NCBI GenBank assembly: GCA_003290165.1
Contig: QNQO01006269.1
Coordinates: 1 to 64,000 of the forward strand
DNA length: 64,000 nucleotides
Direction of reading: 5' to 3'
Origin: Berberis thunbergii
Taxonomy: Eukaryota; Streptophyta; Magnoliopsida; Ranunculales; Berberidaceae
Shown here one piece after another: positions 37,944-62,474 of the stretch (its first letter is position 1; each line of letters begins with the position of its first letter). A model generated the notes under the pieces. The model was not told where the DNA came from. It was given only the letters and a program-made list of their open reading frames with translations, and did no database searches. A program made the position numbers and the translations under genes.

Positions 37944-40900
37944 TGTCACGGCCCTATTTTCGAAGAAAACAAAAATCCTAAAATCCATGTAGGATTATCC
38001 GTTTCCCCAAAACTCGGGACGTGAAAATTCAATAACAACATAAACAATTAGCGGCAACAACAAAAACATAATTAAATTACTGAACAAATAAAACTCTAAC
38101 CAGGAAAAACTCTGATGTTGCTAGCCCCACTAATGGAACTCTAGTAACGCTGCCCAAAAATCTCTAAACCTGAAAGGCTAATCGGCTACATTCCCAAAGG
38201 AAAGTGCCCAAGAAGCAAAAGCTCACTTGGGTCAGCAATAAAGCTGGTGTGAAAAATCTTCATTCCAAAATCAATAAATCTGCACGTGATAACATCAAAC
38301 TAAACAAAAACAATAACGAACCACACCAACAAGTAGTTCCTCAATTGAGGCAAAAATGTCATACAAGAAAAACACAATTCCAAGAATTTAGTTCCTCAAC
38401 GAGGCAGTCATGTCATCCTCCTAATAAGTAAATATGCATTTACTTGTACTTACACTATAAAAGTTGACTATGGCAAGTCTGAACTGCAGAAATTATGAGT
38501 GGACTTGCCATCCTGCATGAAAAGGTTAGAAACAACCGGATAATATTTCTAAGTTATCAATCCTCATAAATGTCATTTACTTTCAAACAATGATACAAAT
38601 CATAGTCATATTAGACTATTACTGAAATATTAACAAAACACATTTTCTGCCTTTAGGAAGACATATAGTTCTCATTCAATAGTCGAATGAGTATTTAGAT
38701 TATCCTTTTAAGGTAATCATGCACATACACAAAAAAGAAATCTCGCTTCTTTTCCACAATCGCACTATCCTTCTTGTGTCGAACACACCTCACCCAAGTG
38801 TGCCTCCCTTGCCTTTGAAACCACTCGGAGCGTACATGTTCCAAGTGGAGTGCCACATCGAGGAACATGTCATCTCACCCGAAGTTCGATCCATGGCAAG
38901 CATTTCCTAAATCTACACGTACAACCTAACTCACATGGAACAGTGCACCGATATGCAAGCAAGTCTACATACCCAAAATAATATTACATGTATACAAGCA
39001 AGTCTGTATACAAAAATTTCTATTAGTTTCACAATTTTTTTTTTTCGGAGTTGTGGAAAAGAGCATAAAAAAATCCTCAATATACTAAACCATCAAATGA
39101 CCAACATTATTTTGAACAGATCAATTAAGCTTCACATTTATTATAATAGAAAACCTGAAACTGATCCAATTCTGAGCTACAGAAAGGGGACAACGTCCTT
39201 CTTATCTTAGTATATGATTGGCAGTAGAAAATAAAATAAACTGGTTGATTTAACACAATAAAGAAGAATACAATTCAAGTTACAATAAGGAACTCATTAA
39301 ACACTCCAATTTATTTCATATGTTCCTACAAGAAAACCCACTCAACTCCAGTACAAATATAATCCTTTATTTTCCAATAACAATGGTATAGGAGAAAAAC
39401 AGAGATATATTTCACCCAAAAAAAAATTTGTTTTTGTTTCAACACTTCACAACTACCCTTTTTTGTATGTAAAAATGTCTTTGCAGTTCAATACCATAAT
39501 CCAATATCCATTGACCCCAACAACTAATTCCACAAATGAAGTTCTCCCAATACCACTAAAGCCCAGAGCAACAAACCCAATACAACATCCATGATCCACT
39601 ATTTAAACAAAAGACAAATACTTATCAGTCCAAGATGGCATTTCCTGTGTCAATACCATTTATCCATTAAACTTCACAAAGACTTGAATTACTTCCAAAT
39701 AAAGAAAGATGGGGGAAGTCCATGAAGACATGATAAATCTTATTTGACGGGCAAACAAATAAACCCAGAGCCCCTACATCGTAATAGATTTCAGATCTCC
39801 AAAACCAGATTGATATTTAAGTAACGTTTATTATTTCCAGGATAAGATAATTCTTCCCAGTATCCTAAAAATAGAAATGCAAAGAGTTCATACATAAAGA
39901 GAAACTTTGATAAGAATTCAAACAAAAAAAAAACAAGTTGAATTCAATTCGAAATCAAGACATTAAACCCATATCAAAAAAAAAAAATACGAGATACCCA
40001 TCAAAGCACGACCCCAAACCCCATAAACCCAATCCTTCAAATCGAATCAAATTCATCCCTAGATGATTTCCCTAAACAATACATGGAATAAAGTCACATA
40101 AATCAATGAAAGAGAATTCACCGGATAGGTCGCAAACTGTAAAGGATTTCGCAACAGATGCACGCAATTACCCTTCACAACCAATTCCATCATTCTATTC
40201 CTCTTGCTCGTAATCAACCACACCAACCACTGCTCCCTCATCTATTTCTCATAAACCGATCGCATCTCCATCGGACCACCACGCAGCCCCAACATCGGTC
40301 GCTAGGGGTGGGCACGGTCCGGATCGGTTCCAAATTTGAAGGAACCTAACTCGAACCGTTATATTTTAACGGATCCGGTCCGGTCCGGATCCCTTCATTT
40401 TGATAATAGGAACCGAACATAACTCGAACCGTTTAGAACGGTTCGGTTCCACGGTTCCAAACAGTTCCAAACTTCCAGAAATCGATCATATGATTCATAT
40501 TCATACAATAAACAGAAAATCGATCATATTCCAGAAATAGATCATATTCATACAAAAAAATTTTGAACAGAAATCATACAATAAGAGATCCAAGAACAGA
40601 AAAAATTTGCATTCAAAAAAAAAAACAGAAAAATAAACATCGATCTAGAAAATTTGCATACAATAAGAGATCCAAGATCCAGAAATCATCGATCTCTCCA
40701 CTCCTTCCTCGCTGATCTCGCTGATCTGCTTCTTCTCGCTGATCTGCTTCTTCAGCGAGTGTTGATCTCGCTGATCTCTTCTGCTTCTTCTCGCTGAGCT
40801 CGGTTTCCTTCACCATAACTTCAAATCAAGCTCGGTTTCCTGTTCGACAGAGAAAGGAGTGGAGAGGAGAGGGAAATCTCCTTCTCGAGACAAAGACAGA

Positions 40901-42098
40901 GAGAGGAGAGGGAGATCTCCTTCCCCTTCTCGAGACAGAGACAAAGACAGAGAGAGGAGAGGGAGATCTCCTAGCGTCTCTTCCTTCTCTTCCTTCTCTT
41001 CTTCTCCTCTTCTTTGTTGCTTCTTCTTCTTACAGAGAGAGAGAGAGAGGGGTCTTTGACTCTTTGTTGCTTCTTTGCTTCTTCTTTGCTTCTTCTTTGG
41101 TTTATATAGAGACAGAGAGACAGAGGAGTCTCCTGACCTCCTCTTCCTTTTCTTCTACTACTTGAATTGAAAGGGGACAGAGAGTCAGAGAGAGAGAGAG
41201 AGGGGTTTTGGTTTTAGTAAAAGTAAAGAAAAAAAAATGTAATTTGAAACGGGTCCAACCCGGACCGTTTCATTTTAAAAAATTGGAACCGGGACCGGAC
41301 CGTTTTATAACGGATCCGGACCGATCCGAACCGTACCAAAAAATTCATATATAAAATCCGGACCGTTTAGAGCAAAACGGTCTGGTTCAGTTTGAACCCG
41401 CGGATCCTCGACCCGTTTGCCCACCCCTATCGATCGCCATCAGCAGGTTGATTGCAACCCCTTTTCCCACGCAAATCCTTTCCCTCGCCTGATCTCTCTT
41501 TGTCCAGCCATCTCTCCATCTACACAATCTCTCTGTCGCACAACCACAGAAACAAAATAGCAACAAGATCAAATTGCCATCCTCGTCGCATACCATCCCC
41601 CACCATCGAACCATCTCTCTCACGCCACCATCAAGAAAAAGAAAACGTGAAGGGGAGAAAAATATGAAGAAGAAGGAAGAGCTATGGTTTCTCTTTATAA
41701 GGTGGGTGGCTATTTTCCCCCACTAAAATTCTAAGGGCAGTCCTTCTTTTAACTTCACAAAATGAAACCCTAATCATTAGTTTAATAAAAGCCAAAAACC
41801 AGGCCCAAATACAATTGAGTAACAACCCATCAACATTAGGGTTTAATTAAAGATATGTACACCCCCCCCCCCTTTTAGAGTGTGGCTAATTAGTTTACTT
41901 AATACAAACTCTTTCATTAAGTTTTATTTTTAGGATTTCCTAAATTTGGCAAAACACACTCTCACACACCAACACACTTTATTCTATTTAGCAACGGAAA
42001 CAAAACAAATCTTTTACCCAATAGATATAAGATTATAATATATATCACACATTAATAAATAACAATATTTATATCTATTTAATTAAGCGGGTATTACA
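37944..42098 (-). repeat. Right LTR (about 3.0 kb plus a 1.1-kb hAT insertion)
   Basis: Starts TGTCACGGCCC on the plus strand and ends GGGTATTACA. It is the LTR adjacent to the primer-binding site, so it is the 5' LTR in element orientation. It is interrupted at 40303-41429 by a hAT element. Confidence 0.88.
40303..41429. mobile_element. hAT-type non-autonomous element (1127 bp) inside the LTR
   Basis: Perfect 12-bp terminal inverted repeats TAGGGGTGGGCA. Flanking 8-bp repeats TCGGTCGC (40295-40302) and TCGATCGC (41430-41437) match at 7 of 8 positions; the empty site in the other LTR near 36645 reads TCGATCGC. Subterminal GGTCCGGAT-type repeats are present on both sides. The interior (40680-41200) has CT- and GAGA-rich low-complexity DNA giving Ser/Arg-rich open frames that I do not regard as genes. 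Confidence 0.88.
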
Positions 42099-44448
42099 GT
42101 ATCTCGTGCTTCACCGAGTAGTTGTGGTCAGATCGACCTATATTCTTCATTTTGGCTTGAATGGGTGGACTTGGAATGACATGTGCCCTTCCATCTGTCT
42201 CATCACTTGATCAAGGTGATAGAGTTCTTCAACATCAGGGCATATCAAGTAGCCTTAGAACCATGTAATGCTGTGAAATGAAGTTATTCGCTTGGATTCT
42301 TCATAAGGGTCCCAAATAACATGACAATACAAACATGAACTTATTAAATTTACTGAAATGAAACATGAATTTAACTGACTAACTTTTACCTCTACAGAAG
42401 ACATGTCATCAATATTCTCCCTAAGAGTCAAAATTTTTAAAGTCACGACCCCGCTAAGTTGGGGGCAATCCCACTTAGCCATGGTGGGGAGAAGATCCAT
42501 CCACAAGTATTGAGTCGTACCCCAAAGGTTAAAGTGATCAGCACTACAAAAGAATTAAACATATCAATATAAATAATAAATATATGAAACACTAAAAAGA
42601 TAATTAACTGAACAATTAACCAAAAATTGTACCTCCAAAAGCGGCAAGTATCCAGATATTTGTTTGGTAACCATTTTGCTAGCACAACCAAGTTGACGAT
42701 ATAAGAACGCCAACGTACCAACTCCCCATGCGTACTTCCCAATATCATCCACTTTCGTCAGCAACTTCAAATATTCGGTGCGCACATTGGTTCCAGTCTT
42801 ATCAGCGAAGATCGTCATGCCCAGAAAAATAACAAGTAACCCCGTGCAACTTGTTGTTTCTTTTTAAGAGAATCACTTGTACTCAGTTTCCCACAACAAT
42901 GATCCTTAATAAGTCTCATCTCCACGTAACTTTGATGCTTCTGGACATGCTTTTGTGCTTCGCTTTTTTGAATCCCCAAACAATTAACCAAAAGTTGAAC
43001 ACACTCATCTGGCTTCATTTGATTTTCTTTACCATATCCGACTTACCAACAATCGGCAAATGAGTGATACGATAGACATCATCGATGGTGATTGTCATTT
43101 CTCCAAAAAGGAGGTGAAAAGTGTTGGTCCTAGGTTGCCAATGTTCGATGAAAGCACAAATTGTGACCCTATCGATATGATCCTTACAATGGTCTATCAA
43201 CAATCAGAGACCACTCTTATAGACCATTGAAATAACTTTTTTCGGCTCCTCACGCAACCTCCAATCTATAAAATTCTTGTACTGATGTCAACATCTCAAC
43301 TCCCCTCGCTCCTACACAAATAAGAAAAACTAGTCAGTGTCCAAATAATGTTAAATCATTTCGTTTGTATATTGAAAATAACTTGAAAATTTTATAAATA
43401 CCTCCTGACCAGACCAAATGGAGTGAGCAACATGGCCATCATAATCATTTAATAAGGATGCATCATTAGGACCACACAGGATAAGAAACTTTGCCAAGTT
43501 TTGGATCTTCATCAGGACCAGGTTCTGCAGAAACTACATCTTCATTTGGATCCCCTTGAGCTTGTGCATCTCACTGACCGTGCTCACCTTCCTCATCCCC
43601 TGACCCTCCATACCCCCTGACCATGCTCAACCTTCTCATCCCCTCACGTTTTCTTAACCTTCTCATCACCCTCATCTCTATCGCCCTTATCTGCTCATCA
43701 ACATCACGAACCACACTACTTTGACTTTGAGATAACAATAGGTGTGTCTGAGCTTCACCCGCGAATCATTTCCCATTGCATTTTCTCTCCTCTTCAACTC
43801 ATTTTCCCTCCTTTTTCTCTCCATTTCTTTCTCTTTCCGTCGTTCGATTTTTTTTCTTATCAATACCAGTTCTTTTTTTTACAGCTAAGACCTTTCTGAA
43901 AGACATTGTCATTGGTTGTCTTTCAATTGGCACCATCACCCCCACCTACACTACCCCCAACGTCACCACCAACACCACCACCACCAACCTCCTCGACAAC
44001 ATATTTGTTTGTCTTTGCCATACTAAACATTTAAAATAAATATGAAACAATTAAAACAATACAATTGAACACAACGAAGGGAAGAGAATAGAGGTTTACC
44101 TGAATTCGTTTGGGTTTGGTTGAACAATCGAACACAACGAAGACCACACACTAAATCGAACCAACTGGGCCCTAGAATCGCACACAAACTTACTGATTCG
44201 CAAATGGATCCCAAATCGCACGATAACCTCCAACCTTTGAATCACACACCAACGGTAGAGGGAAAGAGTAGAGAGTAGAACAAGTGAGCAGGGGGAAAAT
44301 GAGGACGGGTAGAGTTTCTGTGAGAAGTTCAAACGTTGGGAATGGGAGAGGGAGAGACTGTGTGGGAGACAAAAGGGGGAATGCTTTAAGGGTTTTTATA
44401 GGTGGTGTCCTTCAGAAATATGGTGGTGTCCTTCAGAAAGTAGCCTGA

Positions 44449-44494
44449 TGGTGGTGTCCATCAAGAGAAATTGTGATGTTATTTAGCAATCGCC
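44449..44494. repeat. Right terminal inverted repeat of the giant element
   Basis: Reverse complement begins GGCGATTGCTAAATAAC. Further subterminal copies of GGTGGTGTCCTTCAGAAA lie at about 44403-44440. It is followed directly by the TSD copy TTTAGAAAT. Confidence 0.72.
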
Positions 44495-44503
44495 TTTAGA
44501 AAT

Positions 44504-46430
44504 ATAATGGCATAACATTGACAAACTTATAAGACACTTGGTAATTTATTTTTTTAATCTTTTAACAATTATTATGAGGCTTTTCAGGTAACACTAATGA
44601 AGGAAAAGTTGGTGAACAAATAAAAAGTAATCAAATTTGAATTTGTGGTACGTAACCTTTGATATGATATGACATGAATTTGGACTATTATAATGCATGC
44701 AGCCTTGGATGAATAGTGAAGTGTATTCAACCTAATTTTAGGGTTTCAATTTTGCCCTCCCAACTTTATAATATTTACAAGCAAAATAAAAAATGGGTAA
44801 AATGTAATATGGTTGTTTGTCTTTCAAATGAAAAAACACTATTACATTTTTTTTTACCATTTCGCGCTCCATATGTCATACTTTTTACAATCAAAACCAG
44901 CTCCTCTCACAACAATGTTAATTATACTTAAGCTTCTAAAATAATGTATTTGAAAACTCCAATTATTTATAAACTATAAATATGCCCTTACAACCTTACA
45001 TATAACTTTTGGACTTTTCATTTTACCCTCCACATTTCATATTTTTTAAATCAAAATCAGCCCGAGCCCCTCTCAAAATTGATTAATTATATCTAAACTC
45101 CAACATAATTTATTTGAAGCCCCTTAATTATGTGTAAACTACAAATAAGCTTTTACAATGGCGAGAGTGTAATCTTTTTAGTTGCTTTGATTTTCTTATT
45201 TTATCCTTTAAACTTTACGTTAATAATTAAAAGCTTTGTCAAACACTAATACATTAACCCAAGAAAATCATAGTGCAGGTTGAGGACATACAACACATGT
45301 ATTTTCTATTTTAGCCTCTGAGCTTTAGATTGTATAGTCGAAAGCTCTGTCAAATACTAAAATATTAACCCAAGAAAAAAAATGTCGCACAGATCAATGG
45401 CATGCAACACGTGCATTGCTTGCTTATTAACGAGAAAAAAAATCTTTAATCAAATCCTCTATTTATTTTTTTTACTTGCTATTGAATTTTTAAAATAAAA
45501 TTAAAAACAATATTGAACTATTATTGAACTGTTATTGATAGAAGATTTTGTTGAACAAACGCATTTGCGTTTTGAAAGGACATAATGGTAGAAAGCTATA
45601 TTGAACTGTTATTGTTGACTTAAGTAAGATTTGCAGCGGATTTAACGCAATTGCATACCATGTTCTCAAATGTAATCGAACTACTAATTATATGTTGTTC
45701 ATATCATGTTTCCACGTATTTAGGACATCCACATGCAACCTGATATTGTGATATTTGGTAGGAAATATTGTTTAAAGGCTCCGGTCAACCTAAAAACAAA
45801 AAACAAAAAAAAGTTCTACGTGTACCCGACTATTTGGCTCATGCCCCCACTTTATTTTTTAGGCTTAGCATTTAAAAATTATTTGGTGGATCCAATCACA
45901 TCATGTTTACCTTAAAACAAAACATCTAGAGAAGAGAATTACTCCTGTTATTGATTGGGGACTTTGTATAAAGGATTCTTAATTTAAGTTTTTGGATGTA
46001 ATTTTTTCGAAACAATATAATAGTTGTTGCAATTATGAAATTATGTATTTTTTTTAATTTATTATTTTAATAAGTATTTGTTTTGTCAACCCCTCTATGG
46101 TTGATGAACTCAACAAAATTTAATGAATGTTTGACTGAATTTTAGTTTTTTAGATAATGATTCTTTTTATTCTTTCATTCAACTCTTAATTAATGTTCCT
46201 AAATGAGAAAATTCAACTATTAAATGTTTTTTTATTAATAAAAAAACTAATAAGTCGATGTTACGTATGTTAGGTTGGTGCAACAAAATCGAAACATTCC
46301 AAAATTTCGATGAGTTGGTGGCTTGATGCTACCAAACCAAATAGTCGGATACACGTAACAACTATATCTAACACTACTCATTAATGCCCTTCCGGATGTG
46401 TGTGCGAGATATGAGGGAGCTTGAAGAATT
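44504..46430. other. Intergenic spacer with decayed tandem duplications
   Basis: AT-rich. Roughly 170-bp segments at about 44850-45010 and 45020-45180 are diverged copies (both contain CAATCAAAACCAGC-like and TATAAACTA-like strings). A 110-bp segment at 45190-45300 is repeated at 45300-45420 (shared AAAGCTYTGTCAAAYACTAA). No gene recognised. Confidence 0.55.
45813..46363. repeat. Possible small inverted-repeat element (about 550 bp)
   Basis: The left segment TCTACGTGTACCCGACTATT and the reverse complement of the right segment (TTACGTGTATCCGACTATTT) match closely, giving a foldback pair about 550 bp apart. No convincing TSD was found, so family and exact ends are uncertain. Confidence 0.4.
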
Positions 46431-47044
46431 TCAAGTGTTGTGAGATGGCAAACTATCTATGATAGGGCATTGCCAAGTGAGAAGCTACCCCAGCTTTTGT
46501 TTGTGGTGCTCACAGATTTGACACGAGCGACCCTAAACAACTTTGGAGGCTGGTACTTACAAGTTGAATTCTCCTTCACCATTTTCTCCTTCCTTCAACA
46601 TTACAACCCAAAAATGGGAAACTGCCCTTGCATAAGGGAGATGCACAGCACGGTTGTGGGTGACCTACTTGTCTGAGAATCTGTCTTCTGTCTGCGCAAT
46701 CTAGCTCATCTGAGCACAAGTAACAAAACTTATTTTCAGCAAAAATCAATCTAGCCAAACCATTTAGTTACCTCAACACAGGCAGACAGTAAAACATACC
46801 CCAAAAAGGAAATCTCATTCAAAAGCAGCCCAATTAGATTGACCCAAATTTGATTTTGTGTTCAGTTTCAATCAATTAATCTTGAGATTAAATTGAATCA
46901 GGTACAATGAGACATAAATGGTTCAAATGTTAATCTGAAAGAAGGATAAAATAAAAAACTGAGTTTCAGTAGCCCCTATCTAACCTATCAATTAAACAAC
47001 TATTTCATCCCCAACATTAGTTTACCAATCATCCTCACTTTCTG
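46431..47044 (-). other. Probable REF6 3' UTR and downstream region
   Basis: Immediately follows the REF6 stop codon at 47045. No separate gene seen. The 3' UTR probably lies here, but I could not identify a definite polyadenylation site. Confidence 0.4.
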
Positions 47045-59929
<12,885 letters not shown>

Positions 59930-60250
59930 TAATGGAGATTGAGATTCTTCATGAAATTGAGATGATGAACAAGTAAAGAAGAGCAGAGACAGAAGGTGAA
60001 GAAGATGATGGGTTTGTGAGGGTTTCCTCTTTGGTTTGCTTTTAGTGCGTCTCTTGTTGTGTTCTGCTCTCTCTCCGCTTTGGCTTCTCTGCTCTGCTTT
60101 TCTCGAGCGCAGAAGAGAAATAAGGGCAAGTGGAAGAGCATAGGAAAGCCAGAGCGGGTGTGGGGGTGTCTTGTGTGCTGAGGTTTTATGCTGGTTTTGA
60201 CACAAGGGTTGAAACTGGACTCTCTTTTTCAACTTTGATGTCATTATTAA
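59930..60250 (-). promoter_or_regulatory. REF6 5' UTR and proximal promoter region
   Basis: Directly upstream of the REF6 start codon. The first frame stays open to about 60244 without a good alternative conserved start, because conservation begins only at MASTVAEPP. CT/GA-rich runs such as the TTCTTCAC stretches on the sense strand are common in plant leaders. No TATA box could be assigned with confidence. Confidence 0.4.
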
Positions 60251-61938
60251 AAAAAAAAATTAATAATAATATGACTCTAATTTGTTCGGTTACACCAATT
60301 TTTGTTTTATTGATATTTTTGGATGTTTTAACTTTGTTACCGCAGCTTAAATATATAATAGCGACTTGTCATATTTTATAAAAAACCATTTAGCACTAAG
60401 CTATAAAATCAAGTTCAATCACGCAGTTGTTGAATTACAAACATTAAAGAGACTTTAACCACCATCATAATCATTTATTATGAAAATCATTAACTTACCA
60501 ATAAAGCTCTATAAACAAGTGGTATATGTCAAAATACATTTTGTTTTCCACACATACTCACGAGGTTAGAGTATTTAACCCGCATATGCACCCACCAACT
60601 TTGTTAGTTTCTTATATTACTAGTAAAATCAACAATTATTTATTAGAATATACGAATAAAAACCAAAATATGATATCCAAGGGCTTCACATGTGAATCTT
60701 ATATACCACCATATGGTATAAACACATAGTGGGAAATTCTCTCTTCGTCGTGCATCTAATTTAAAGTGCAGAATTATACAATTAATGTGTTTGTCAAACA
60801 TAAAGCGGCTAATAAAACCAATACGTAATAAAAATAATAAGTTTTTGAAATTTTTTACTCAAGTACATGAATTTCAAAAACGATTTGCAATTATATCATA
60901 TACTGAAATGGCATTTAAAACACACACACACACAAAAAAAAAAACCCTATAAACAAAAAGTTGCAATAAAATCCTTCATACAAAATCTTCAATCAACAAT
61001 GTGAATAATCTAGTTTTGATTTTGGGTTCACAAAACATGGTTGGGTATACCAACTAATTTTCAAAAGCTAAAGTTGGGAGCATCATGCCGGACACTCTAG
61101 TACATGTAGCAACTCCCTTAAAAAATATCAAACTTTTTTAAACAAAAAAATATTTTTTATATTTTATGGGATTAATATATTTCATGATTATAAATTATTA
61201 CACAAACTAAAATTTTAAATTTTATTGTCGAAAGAAAATTAATAATTACTATTGTTAGAGTAGAGGATTTTAAATGAATCCGTTTACAAGTAATTGTTGG
61301 AGTAGAGGATTTTAAAGGAATATTTTGACAACTTTATAAATCTGCTCCTAGTTTCACTGGAAACTATTGAATTTCTTTCGATAAAGAGTATGCGGTTGTT
61401 ATGATTTTGCATTATACCAAGTTTATTTAACGAAAGATAAGTTACTTTGCATTAGTCTTATGAATGATGATAGTCAAGCATTGGCTCAATATTCAATATT
61501 TTTTTTTAGAGTTGGGTATCACGAATTTAGAGTACTCGTGATCATAATTATTAGATGAATAATGGATCATAATCGTCAAATGAAATGAATCATTTATTTC
61601 TAAGTCAAGTCCTGAAAGAGATGAAGAATATCATCCTTAAACATAAATATTTTGTAGCCACGCATTTGTTCATCAGAGAGGTGAACAAAACGAACTGAAC
61701 TGAACTGAACTGAGATAAGCAAAACTGACTTCTTTCAGATATTAATTGTGATTGGTTATGTTTGTCATTAATAATAAAAGTTTGATTGGTTGTTGGTTTA
61801 GAGGGTTTTGAAACTTCTTTCAAAATCATACATATATGGAAACGATATTATTTATATATTATACGGAAGTGGAATCAAATAGAAGAAAAAGTTGATATTT
61901 CATAGTTTTTTTTTTCTTCTTCAATTTTGGATCAAGCT
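60251..61938. other. Intergenic spacer
   Basis: AT-rich, with a short ACACAC run near 60925 and a tandem ACTGA repeat near 61690. No gene recognised. Confidence 0.6.
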
Positions 61939-61947
61939 TATATAGTC

Positions 61948-62465
61948 GAGTAATACTACAATGCACTGCTAAAGTGTCTGGTAGCCACCAAGCAAGTTTT
62001 TTTTTTTTTTTTTTTTTTTTTGTTTTTTTTTTTTTTTTAAAAAAATTTGGGTCGTTGACCCTTTTATTTATTAATCCATGCCCGAAGGCTACATGACTGA
62101 CCCAATAGGGTTAACCAAACCAGACCCGAAGGCTACAATATTGTTGCTACTTAATGTCCCCGTCGCCTCCATCTCGCATAGAGACTTGCTTTCGCTCCGA
62201 TCCATTGCCTCCACCTTGCATGAAGACTCGCTTTCGCTTTCCGATCTAGTCCATCTAAGCAGCTGCATTCAATACCCGAAGGCTTATCAACGGCGGAGCA
62301 AATGTGCTCCTAATAATCGGGCGAAAACTCACAAAATCCTAACTGGTGAGTCTCGAACCCGTGACCTCTCACAAGGAGAGTGAATGTCCGACCAACTGAG
62401 CTACAATTGGTGGACGCCACCAAGCAAGTTACCAGGCACTTTAGCAGTGCACTTAAGAAAAACTG
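61948..62465. mobile_element. Mutator-type MITE carrying a nested SINE
   Basis: Perfect 9-bp TSDs TATATAGTC at 61939-61947 and 62466-62474. The left end starts GAGTAATACTACAATGCACT. The right arm, reverse-complemented, contains CTTAAGTGCACTGCTAAAG. Arms pair with each other and resemble those of the MITE at 50470-50629. Without the 417-bp SINE and its duplicated target the MITE is about 86 bp. Confidence 0.78.
61999..62415 (-). mobile_element. tRNA-derived SINE with poly-A tail
   Basis: Flanked by a perfect 15-bp TSD GCCACCAAGCAAGTT (61984-61998 and 62416-62430). The minus-strand 5' end is tRNA-like, with an A box TAGCTCAGTTGG (about 62394-62405) and a B box GGTTCGAGACTC (about 62348-62359), the internal RNA polymerase III promoter. 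The 3' end is a poly-A tail seen as T-runs at 61999-62038. Length and structure fit a plant SINE. Copies of CCCGAAGGCTAC occur twice in the body. Confidence 0.88.
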
Positions 62466-62474
62466 TATATAGTC

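Larger units (their letters stand above)
34305..42098 (-). mobile_element. Non-autonomous LTR retrotransposon with 3-kb LTRs and 0.6-kb interior
   Basis: Two direct LTRs (34305-37337 and 37944-42098) bounded by TG...CA and flanked by a perfect 5-bp TSD GTATC (34300-34304, 42099-42103). On the minus strand the LTR runs from TGTAATACCCGC to GGCCGTGACA. Three bases after it lies a primer-binding site TGGTATCAGAGC (37929-37940) complementary to initiator tRNA-Met. The interior is only 606 bp and has no gag or pol. The terminal motifs resemble plant Ty3/gypsy elements. It inserted into the PMD remnant. Large LTRs with almost no interior make it LARD/TRIM-like but outside the usual size of either. 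Confidence 0.88.
33413..43700 (-). pseudogene. Plant mobile domain (PMD, MAIN/PP7L-like) gene remnant, split by an LTR element
   Basis: PMD proteins include host factors (MAIN, MAIL1) and transposon-encoded relatives. Minus-strand pieces in order: 43408-43500 (LCGPNDASLLNDYDGH), 43015-43300 (ICAFIEHWQPRTNTFHLLFG, then ITIDDVYRITHLPI), 42815-43018 (VARGYLLFF), 42630-42815 (MTIFADKTG, then GKYAWGVGTLAFLYRQLG), about 42390-42540 (WMDLLPTMAKWDCPQLSG) and 42120-42320 (WDPYEESKRI). The LTR element at 34305-42098 then interrupts it, and the frame resumes at 34130-34299 (LPRDCSNDYLEWLHEISH). The C-terminal part (33413-33960) is rich in RGRGDGG repeats and ends in a basic KKEPRKKTKMN tail. A frameshift near 42815 and several stops mark it as dead. 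Exact first exon unclear. Confidence 0.78.
24653..44494. mobile_element. Giant nested Mutator-like element with transposase-OTU and plant mobile domain genes
   Basis: Terminal inverted repeats at 24653-24698 and 44449-44494 match at about 39 of 46 positions and start GGYGAYTRCTAAATAAC. They are flanked by 9-bp direct repeats TTTAGAAAA (24644-24652) and TTTAGAAAT (44495-44503), 8 of 9 identical. Subterminal copies of GAWGGACACCACCA occur at both ends. Inside lie a plus-strand transposase remnant with an OTU-like segment (27144-30186) and a minus-strand PMD gene remnant (33413-43700), converging on a palindromic repeat array. Later insertions are a LINE, two hAT elements and an LTR element. Subtracting these leaves roughly 9 kb. 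All genes carry stops, so the element is dead. Confidence 0.72.

Noticed and set aside
34305..42098. Tandem segmental duplication of genomic DNA
   Set aside because: TG/CA ends, a 5-bp TSD and a tRNA-Met primer-binding site identify LTRs instead.
62337..62410. Free-standing tRNA gene
   Set aside because: A and B boxes are present, but the segment is the head of a SINE with a 15-bp TSD and poly-A tail, and the full cloverleaf is not convincing.
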